A stretch of DNA of 64,000 nt, taken from Myxococcales bacterium (GTDB lineage Bacteria; Myxococcota_A; Polyangia; Polyangiales; Houyiibacteriaceae). Below the pieces are notes generated by a model. It had not been told where the DNA came from. It searched no databases and saw only the letters and a program-made list of their open reading frames with translations. Positions 58,165-64,000 of the stretch are shown here, in pieces (position 1 is the stretch's first letter; every line of letters begins with the position of its first letter). The translations under genes and the position numbers were made by a program. Location of the stretch: assembly GCA_029861865.1 (NCBI GenBank), contig JAOTYL010000008.1, positions 105,234 to 169,233 on the forward strand. Direction: 5' to 3'.

Positions 58165-59333
58165 GGCGCTTCGATGCTAAGCGTGATGTCGGTGCCGTCG
58201 ACCTGGCTCTCGAACGCATGAACGAACCCGCTGTCGAGATCGAACACGATCGAAAGGGAGCGTCCGCCCACCGAATCGGCGATCACGCCCTGTCGTGCGC
58301 CCGACTGCGCCTCGAGCGTTTCCCAGGGGTACCCTTTGACTTCGCCGTTCCAGATGACGCCAAAGACCATATCTTTGTTCTCGAACTGGGCATCGGGGGT
58401 CGGCTCGGTCGGCGCAAACGTATCGGCATCGTTCACGCGGTAGTCGGCACCGCCGCGAACATATGGATAGCGCTGGTAGTCACGGGGAAAGCCGGTCTCC
58501 TCGGAAATCACCAGTGTGTCCGCGTGCAGCGCTTTCCACGCACCCCACGTCATTTCGAGCACTCCGCGAAGCGGCGACGGCGAGCCGATCTCGCTGCCCT
58601 GCACCGATTCAAGCCGCATCTGGCTCCAGAGCGATTCGGTTTCGCCGTCCCACATCACGAGATTGGAGTTGTAGAGCAGCCCCGACACGCCGAGTCGGAC
58701 GGTTTGGCCCTGGACGAAGCCACGTCGATCGAACGCCAGGCCCGAGCCTGTCAACGGGCAGAGCGTGACGGCATAGGCGTCACCGCCGACTTCTTCGTTG
58801 GCGATCTCGTGCCACCACAGAATGTTGTGCGGGTACGCGCGCGGCCCTTCCGAAGTCAGCACGCCGAGAACGAAGTCGGTGTCGGCGAGGTACTGTGCGT
58901 TGGGCGAGTCCGCTGCGACCATCGTGGGGCTGTCGAGCGGCGGAATGCAGTCGCGACCGCCGCCACAGCCTTGAAAGATGCGATTGCACGGCACCGTGCA
59001 GTCGCCCGATGGGTCGGGCTCGATCGTAGCGTTGGAGATCGGCTCGCCTTCCCAAATGTCGGTGCCCGGGTGAAAGACGCTCCACGCGAACCAAAACGCG
59101 TTGTGGCCCGGAACAGAGCTCAGGTTTGTCGCTGCGGTGTCGGCAGTACCGTCGAGATACCAGCGGCTACCGCTTTGATCCGCAAGACGGAACTCGGCGA
59201 TGCGTGACGCTGCAACCGGCGGGTTGATGTCGCCGTCGGCGCCATCGTTGTTCGGCGTCGTGTCCTCAGCGGGCGCGCTCGAGCACCCCCATGCGAGTAG
59301 AGCGACTAGTAGACTAAGCGCGGTTCGGCGCAT
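58161..59333 (-). CDS. DUF3179 lipoprotein
   Basis: About 390 residues. Lipoprotein signal (LLVALLAWGC); GGAGG lies seven bases before ATG 59333, which I prefer over an upstream in-frame start. The core is DUF3179: IPPLDSPTMVAADSP, VLGVLTSEGPRAYPHNILWW followed by HEIAN, AVTLCPLTGSGLAFDR and GVSGLLYNSNLVMWD, then SLWSQM. The family is exported and of unknown function. Coupled to the barrel gene at 57157. Confidence 0.9.
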   Translation of the reverse strand: MRRTALSLLVALLAWGCSSAPAEDTTPNNDGADGDINPPVAASRIAEFRLADQSGSRWYLDGTADTAATNLSSVPGHNAFWFAWSVFHPGTDIWEGEPISNATIEPDPSGDCTVPCNRIFQGCGGGRDCIPPLDSPTMVAADSPNAQYLADTDFVLGVLTSEGPRAYPHNILWWHEIANEEVGGDAYAVTLCPLTGSGLAFDRRGFVQGQTVRLGVSGLLYNSNLVMWDGETESLWSQMRLESVQGSEIGSPSPLRGVLEMTWGAWKALHADTLVISEETGFPRDYQRYPYVRGGADYRVNDADTFAPTEPTPDAQFENKDMVFGVIWNGEVKGYPWETLEAQSGARQGVIADSVGGRSLSIVFDLDSGFVHAFESQVDGTDITLSIEAP

Positions 59334-59593
59334 CTCTACCTCCGTGAGTTGAGAACACCTCCTATAGGTAAGCGCGGCGCCATGCGACGTTACATCGGGG
59401 TCACCTTTCTTTGTTTTTCGGCGCTTGGAGAGCATAGGCGAAACAAAGGTCCTTTTTCAGTCTTGCAAAGTTAACTTGCAGGAGGTTCTGCGCAATTCAG
59501 GAGCTGAGTGACCGGCAAGCAAGCGGTGCCTGCGCCTGGTGCCGTGGCCGATAGAGCTCGGTGGTGGCGGATCTCAGCCTGCGACGCGCTGGG

Positions 59594-60045
59594 TTAGTCG
59601 GTGAGGGCGGTGATGAAGCTGAAGATGAGGGCGGCTTGGGGGTCGAGGGCGATTTGGAAGGCGATGTTGAGAGCGGAGGCGGCGTCGGTGCCGCTCGGTG
59701 GAGGACTTCGATGGGGCGGCCTTGGAAGTAGGCCTTTGCGGTGGCCTGGGCTTTCGCGCCGGCTCGGGTGTCGGATGCGGCGGGGTACATGTCGTTGGTG
59801 GGGTCGAAGTCGGTGACCTTGCGCGCTCGGAAGGTGAAGTCGAGGTTTTCGAAGTTGGGGCCGGCTGCGCGGTCGAAGAAGGACTTGTGGACGTCGCTAA
59901 TGAGGCGCATCGCGTCGCGGGGGTTTTCGGGGAGGGATGTTCGAGAGCAGTGGGTGACGGCGGCGGGGGTGACGTCGAGGTCGTTCAAGGCCCAGGCGTT
60001 GAAGGCGTCGATGAGGTCGGTGGCTGATTGGGTGAGGTTGGGCAT
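59594..60045 (-). pseudogene. Frame-broken hypothetical gene
   Basis: ATG 60045 opens MPNLTQSATDLIDAFNAWA and runs with good codon use to EVLHR near 59690. There the frame must change by one base: the sensible continuation, GTDAASALNIAFQIALDPQA and then SFITALTD, is in the next frame and ends at TAA 59594. Without the shift the frame runs on as Pro/Ser-rich nonsense to 59497. No domain known; probably a ~150-residue helical protein. Extreme G/C bias at third positions is notable. Frame error or decay cannot be told apart from sequence alone. Confidence 0.55.
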
Positions 60046-60118
60046 TTGTGAACCGATGGGTGAGTTGGGGAACTCGCGACGCGAGATGAGGCGACTTTAT
60101 CGGTCGAAGTCATCGCGG

Positions 60119-60167
60119 GTTGCGTGACATTTCGACTTTCTGGTCAACGTCGGTCGGATCTCTGTCT
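60119..60167. repeat. Copy 2 of the ~49-bp dispersed repeat
   Basis: Begins gttgcgtgacat and shares about 88% identity with 57083-57131. It sits in the 149-base space between two broken minus-strand genes. See the other copy. Confidence 0.6.
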
Positions 60168-60194
60168 TGGACCCAGCTGGACGTGCGCGACGGC

Positions 60195-60897
60195 TCAGCC
60201 GTCCGCCTCCAGGATCGACTTGAGCCGCAGGTAGTCCCGTCGAACACTCGACTGCACGAGCAGACGCATCAAAGGTGCGAGCAGGCCGAAGAGCCCTGGC
60301 GGATCGCCTCGGACGATCGCCCTCACTGCGGCCGTTCCGTCGGGACGTGCGCGCACCTGGCGGGTGACGTCGATTGGCATGGTTCCTCCGGTCGTCTTGA
60401 TCCTGATGCGCGCGCCGGGCATGACCCGCGCGATCTTGAACGCCACGCTCGATGGAGCGTGGACCGCTTCCTGCATCCATGAGAGCTGAACCCACGAATG
60501 CCACGCACCGATTCGATGCGCGTCCGACGAGGAGAACGGGGGAGCCACGGCGTTCGGATTCGCGAGCCGGTTTGACTCGTAGATGCCCTCGGTTCGCTCG
60601 AGGAGCTCCTGTACTTCCGGCAACGCCAACCCCATCGCGACCACGTCGGTCATGTCCGCCGCCGTCGACTTCCAGCTCACATTTGGGAAGCAGGAAGCGT
60701 CCAAGCCACACGCGCACGATCGCGCACGACCCGTTGTTGAGGTCCAGCGGATACTCGCTCCGAAAGCTCCACACCACTTTGTCGATGATGGTCTCCGCAT
60801 CGACGCGCACGACCTCACGCGCTGACAGCAGGCTGAGCTCCACTTCGATCCTTTGAGGATCATCCGCGCCGACCAACCACTCCCATCGCTGCTGCAT
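60195..60897 (-). pseudogene. Frame-broken gene with SRPBCC-like C-terminal part
   Basis: One frame begins at ATG 60897 (MQQRWEWLVGADDPQRIEVE) and reads sensibly to ELEVDGG near 60665. The meaningful continuation is in another frame (DMTDVVAMGLALPEVQELLE), running to the end at 60195 with AFKIARVMPGARIRIKTTGG and SVRRDYLRLKSILEADG, similar to SRPBCC/polyketide-cyclase-type lipid-binding domains. Either a single gene with one frame error, or two genes, the second starting at ATG 60653 without a ribosome binding site. I favour one broken gene. The 261 bases upstream show nothing. Confidence 0.55.
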
Positions 60898-61158
60898 CTC
60901 CGGGGATAGTACGCACAAAGGCGCTTTTGCCCGCCAAAGAATGCACACACAACCGCAACCGGGTCGTTGAGGAAGGAGCTAGAGGCCGCTGGCGCCACCG
61001 AGGCTCTTGCGACGACCCGGCCCGGGTAACCCGGGTTGACCTTTCACGACTCACTCCCGGCTACCAACCGTTGGCCGTCGGCTGCCACCCGTTGATCTGA
61101 CGAGGCTTGCATATCCTCCAGTGCTTCCTGACAATCGCGAAAGGAGGTCGAAGCGTCC

Positions 61159-61713
61159 GTGACTCGCTCTCCGTTCGAAACCGCCTTGATCGCCGGGCTG
61201 ATGCTCGTGCTTCCATCGGTGTGTGCGGCGGATGAGCCCGATAACGCGGCCGCCGAGTCCGACAGCATCCAACTCATGCCCGATCCGCGCACGAGCATCG
61301 TGGACCTGTGCAAGAACCTGCTGGACCCGACCACTAGGGAACCGTGCATCCCGGCACGGCTGTCTCACCCCGCAGCGCTCAGGAGCCTTACCCAAGTCCG
61401 CCTGGAGCTCGACTCGCTTCGCCGAGAGCGGAGCGACGTGCGCGTAGTGGGTTCTTCTTTCGGAATCGCGTTCTCGGTCTTGGGGCTCGTCGCTGGTGCC
61501 TGGCTGTTGGCTATCGGCGTCGAAGGCGCGCGTGGCCCGATCGAACGGTGCGGCGGTGAATCTTGGTGTTTCAGCCGCCCTGCCCCCTACGGCGGCTCCG
61601 TGCTCATGGGGCTCAGCACGGTCGGAATGGTGCGTAGCGGCAAGAAGGCGCGCGTACGTGCAAAAAGGCGCCGCCACCTGAACCGACAGATATCCGAGCT
61701 CGCCGCGTATTGA
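61159..61713 (+). CDS. Exported or membrane protein of unknown function
   Basis: 184 residues from GTG 61159 with AAGGAGG 13 bases upstream. Signal peptide (AGLMLVLPSVCAADEP), a helical mid-part (LSHPAALRSLTQVRLELDSL) and one more hydrophobic helix (GIAFSVLGLVAGAWLLAIGV) with a basic C-terminus (RSGKKARVRAKRRRHLNR). Suggests an inner-membrane protein with basic cytoplasmic tail. No family recognised. Confidence 0.6.
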   Translation: MTRSPFETALIAGLMLVLPSVCAADEPDNAAAESDSIQLMPDPRTSIVDLCKNLLDPTTREPCIPARLSHPAALRSLTQVRLELDSLRRERSDVRVVGSSFGIAFSVLGLVAGAWLLAIGVEGARGPIERCGGESWCFSRPAPYGGSVLMGLSTVGMVRSGKKARVRAKRRRHLNRQISELAAY

Positions 61714-61794
61714 GATGCCGACACCGAGCCCAGCGCTTTACCAACCGCCCTCTACTGAAATACCCTGCGCCACACAGTCGGGAGGAGGTTCGCT

Positions 61795-62019
61795 ATGAAG
61801 ATCCTATGTGCTTCGATGGTAGTGTGTGTGGGAGCGCTCGTCGGTTGTGGTGGCAATGATGATGGGAGCGCGAGCAATGTGCAGAATGCAGCCGCCCGAT
61901 TCGCGAATCCGGATGGGACGCTCACCGCAACAAACTCGAACGACGCGGTGCTCGAGGCGCTGCGGGCGACTCGCGCATTTGAATCGGGGCAAGGGATACT
62001 CGGAACCGGCATCGCGTGA
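61795..62019 (+). CDS. Small lipoprotein
   Basis: 74 residues with perfect lipobox context (VCVGALVGC, Cys18) and a strong GGAGGAGG seven bases before the ATG. The mature part is short and polar (NDDGSASNVQNAAARF). Unknown function. Confidence 0.6.
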   Translation: MKILCASMVVCVGALVGCGGNDDGSASNVQNAAARFANPDGTLTATNSNDAVLEALRATRAFESGQGILGTGIA

Positions 62020-62075
62020 GAAACCGACCTAAACGCGGTGACCGAAGTGAGTGGTTCTTTGCTAAGGTCACCTTC

Positions 62076-63242
62076 GTGCGCCACTCTCTGAAGATCATCG
62101 CTATCGGTCGCGCGCTGCTACCGATGATTGCGGCCATTGCCGTCGCGGCGGGGTGCCAAACGAGTGCCGAGGACTCGGCTCCCCGCCCTACTCCGCCGGA
62201 AGCCCCGCCAGGCCACGCTCCGCAACCTGCGCCCTCGCCGCCTGAACACCCGAGTAAAGCGCCTGAGCCAGGTGCGCCTGAGATTGATTGGAGGTCAACG
62301 GAAGCGCTTGAGCAATGGAAGCAAGCGCGCGACGATCGTTACGCTCGTGACGCTGAGCGCAAGAGCAAAGGGGTTCAGCCGCCCGCGCCACCACGTGATT
62401 TAGATTTAACGGAAATGGAAGAGGCGCTCAAGGCTTTCCCGAAGACTGCAGACGGTAAACCGATTATCTACCAGGACCCCTCTTCTCCGGTTGCACTTGT
62501 ATATGACAAATCTAAACGAGACACGCCGGTGACCCATTACGCCGGGTGCCTCGATCGAGTCCTCGCATGCGCGAGAGCGAACACTATCGAACACTTTCCG
62601 GCATGCGTTCCGATGATCAAACGTTGCCCAGACAACCGGGGCGGCGAGGATTGCTGCCCTACGGCTTGTGTTCAGCAGTTCCAAGCGCTGATCTCGGAAG
62701 GAAAGGAGGTCATGGATGCCATCGGCGAGTCCTTCATGGAAGGAGGCTGCATCGAGGGTTTTGAATCCCGCTCGCGCACGCCGGTGACGAAGGCGAATCT
62801 ACCCCCAGCCCGTCACCAGAACGTGCCGACGGACCCGCCCAAAGCGGACAGAAGCAAACGCAAGGAAGTCGGCGAGAATTTCACGCTCATCTTTGGCGGG
62901 CTCAAGGATCGGTACAAGAACGACAAGACCCTACTCACCTTTCCCCCAACACCGGCCAAGGTACCGTGCGGTAAGCCGTACACTTGGACACAACAAGATA
63001 TTGATAGGTGGAGCACGATTGGTTTCGCACCCAAGCAGCCATGCAACTACTCGTATTCTGTGGTCACGGGACCCAGCATTGGTTTGGGACCGAAGGACCT
63101 CCTGGTCATCCAGGCCGTTGGCGACTTGGATTGCGACGGGACGACGTCCTACTTCTCCAATGCCGTGGGCGAGCATACGACGGTATTTGGGAGGGAGCTG
63201 TATCACGCTCCGGGTGTCTACGCGACGAGGCGAGACGAGTAG
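62076..63242 (+). CDS. Cys-rich lipoprotein with type IV pilin-like C-terminal domain
   Basis: 388 residues. Start GTG 62076, giving the signal RALLPMIAAIAVAAGC (lipobox). A Pro/Ala linker is followed by a Cys-rich region (GCLDRVLACARANTIEHFPACV and DCCPTACVQQF), and the end resembles the globular end of myxobacterial type IV pilin-like proteins: RWSTIGFAPKQPCNYSYSV, then IQAVGDLDCDGTTSYFSN. The long hydrophobic N-terminal helix of pilins is absent, so it cannot be a normal pilus subunit. Probably a surface lipoprotein that borrows the pilin fold. Confidence 0.68.
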   Translation: MRHSLKIIAIGRALLPMIAAIAVAAGCQTSAEDSAPRPTPPEAPPGHAPQPAPSPPEHPSKAPEPGAPEIDWRSTEALEQWKQARDDRYARDAERKSKGVQPPAPPRDLDLTEMEEALKAFPKTADGKPIIYQDPSSPVALVYDKSKRDTPVTHYAGCLDRVLACARANTIEHFPACVPMIKRCPDNRGGEDCCPTACVQQFQALISEGKEVMDAIGESFMEGGCIEGFESRSRTPVTKANLPPARHQNVPTDPPKADRSKRKEVGENFTLIFGGLKDRYKNDKTLLTFPPTPAKVPCGKPYTWTQQDIDRWSTIGFAPKQPCNYSYSVVTGPSIGLGPKDLLVIQAVGDLDCDGTTSYFSNAVGEHTTVFGRELYHAPGVYATRRDE

Positions 63243-63427
63243 ACGCACGAGAGCGCTGTTCAGTCAGCCAGCCCGAAGACTAGCGCGGCGAGACGGCTGA
63301 TGGCCCTGCAGAGACGCCTCGCGCCGGAAGAACGGCGACGAGCTCTATCGGTTCAAGTATAAGCTGCTCCCAGAGGACGGCCTCGCCGCGGAAGAGGTGA
63401 GCTGGCTCTGAGACCGCGGAGGATTCG
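63243..63427. other. Gap with possible gene remnant
   Basis: 185 bases without an intact gene. On the plus strand, a frame ending at TGA 63409-63411 reads ELYRFKYKLLPEDG and then AAEEVSWL, like the C-terminus of a small protein, but it is interrupted by a stop 34 codons upstream. Weak evidence only. The GGAGG for the next gene lies at the end of this stretch. Confidence 0.35.
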
Positions 63428-64000
63428 ATGTTGATGGTCAGGGGTCTAATAGGAGGGTTGTTTCAAGTCGCGTTGTTCGCGGCCCTGTTGTTGATTCCGG
63501 CTGGCACCTGGCACTGGCCGCGCGCGATCCAGTTCCTGGTGGCCTACAGCGTCGTCATGTCGGTCTCGGTCGTCACGCTTGCGCGCGTCGCCCCTGCCAG
63601 TCTCGAGGCTCGACTCCAACCACCGGTCGCGAAGACTCAGCCTGTGGCCGACCGAGTTATCACGTTTCTCATCATCCTCTCGTTCGCTGTCTGGCTTGCC
63701 TTCATCCCCCTCGATGTCTTCCACCTGCACTTGTTGCCAACACCTTCCCTGGGCATGTCCGTTTTCGGTGCGGTCTTGGCGCTTGCTGGGTATGGCCTCC
63801 TCATCGCGACACTGATTCAGAACGCGTTCGCGTTGCCCATCGTCAGAGAGCAATCCGACCGTGGCCACGTGCTGGTCGACACCGGGTTCTACGCGCACGT
63901 ACGCCACCCTTTCTACGTAGGGTTCATCGCGTTTCTCGCAGGCCTCCCTCTTTGGCTGGAAAGCTACGCAGGCGTGCTTGCATTGCCCATCGTCCTCATC
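63428..64000 (+). CDS. ICMT/PEMT-like isoprenylcysteine-type methyltransferase (3' partial)
   Basis: Open to the end of the window (191 codons seen). ATG 63428 has GGAGG about five bases upstream. Several membrane helices (LFQVALFAALLLIPAG, ITFLIILSFAVWLAFIPLD, SVFGAVLALAGYGLLIATL) precede GHVLVDTGFYAHVRHPFYVG, the signature of ICMT/PEMT-family membrane methyltransferases (RHPxYxG). It probably methylates a lipid or a C-terminal cysteine; substrate unknown. The C-terminal part is missing from the window. Confidence 0.85.
   Translation, partial: MLMVRGLIGGLFQVALFAALLLIPAGTWHWPRAIQFLVAYSVVMSVSVVTLARVAPASLEARLQPPVAKTQPVADRVITFLIILSFAVWLAFIPLDVFHLHLLPTPSLGMSVFGAVLALAGYGLLIATLIQNAFALPIVREQSDRGHVLVDTGFYAHVRHPFYVGFIAFLAGLPLWLESYAGVLALPIVLI

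Noticed and set aside
1..64000. tRNA, rRNA or integrase-attachment site
   Set aside because: Intergenic stretches were read for cloverleaf or conserved rRNA text; none was recognised. A covariance-model search would be needed to exclude small RNAs.

Overview
The window looks like a GC-rich chromosomal segment of a myxococcote (Myxococcota, 'deltaproteobacterial' lineage, genus not identifiable). Supporting signs are a giant thrombospondin-type-3/DUF4215 protein ending in a MYXO-CTERM-like tail, a Ser/Thr kinase with transmembrane and TPR parts, many Asp/Gly/Ser-rich lipoproteins, two DUF1592/DUF1552-type secreted modules and a pilin-like lipoprotein. Gene density is normal and strands switch often. 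I see no rRNA, tRNA, CRISPR array, phage or insertion sequence; this is ordinary chromosome with several decayed genes.

Region by region. 1-7.4 kb: a TMTC-like membrane/TPR protein cut by the window edge, a hexamer array covering the stop codons of two convergent genes, a DoxX-like protein, a DUF4266/DUF3570 pair, a Ser/Thr kinase, a PI-PLC-like lipoprotein and an outer-membrane protein. 7.4-15.5 kb: a 1624-residue Ca-binding surface protein, a frame-broken beta-helix gene, then a lipoprotein/PG-binding/zinc-peptidase operon. 15.7-28.4 kb: acyl-CoA dehydrogenase, DUF1552 and DUF1592 proteins, a GST, a repeat protein with a C-terminal PG-binding domain, a TSP3 remnant, Ada, DUF481 and a stand-alone 2-oxoacid dehydrogenase acyltransferase domain.

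28.4-35.2 kb: a tight operon DUF2868 - DUF3482 GTPase - short RecQ - phospholipase D, the first three joined by ATGA overlaps. It is the best candidate for an uncharacterised system, but its function is inference only. 35.2-47.5 kb: metzincin lipoprotein, PhyH dioxygenase, GT8-GH13-secreted protein operon, an AsmA-type protein with an 11-residue-repeat tail, and a second module of CxxCH lipoprotein plus DUF1501/1552-like protein. 47.6-64 kb: lipoproteins, alpha/beta hydrolase, a VanZ-like/sulfatase-fold pair, a truncated-gene junction, a lipoprotein carrying the six copper-ligand positions of peptidylglycine monooxygenases, an LDH/MDH homologue with an unusual specificity position, a DUF3179/outer-membrane pair, two frame-broken genes, a pilin-like lipoprotein, and an ICMT-like methyltransferase that runs off the end.

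Many products are exported: lipoproteins, outer-membrane barrels, Tat-type proteins and cell-wall binders. The window reads as envelope and secreted-protein biology mixed with DNA repair (Ada, RecQ) and lipid or sugar metabolism.
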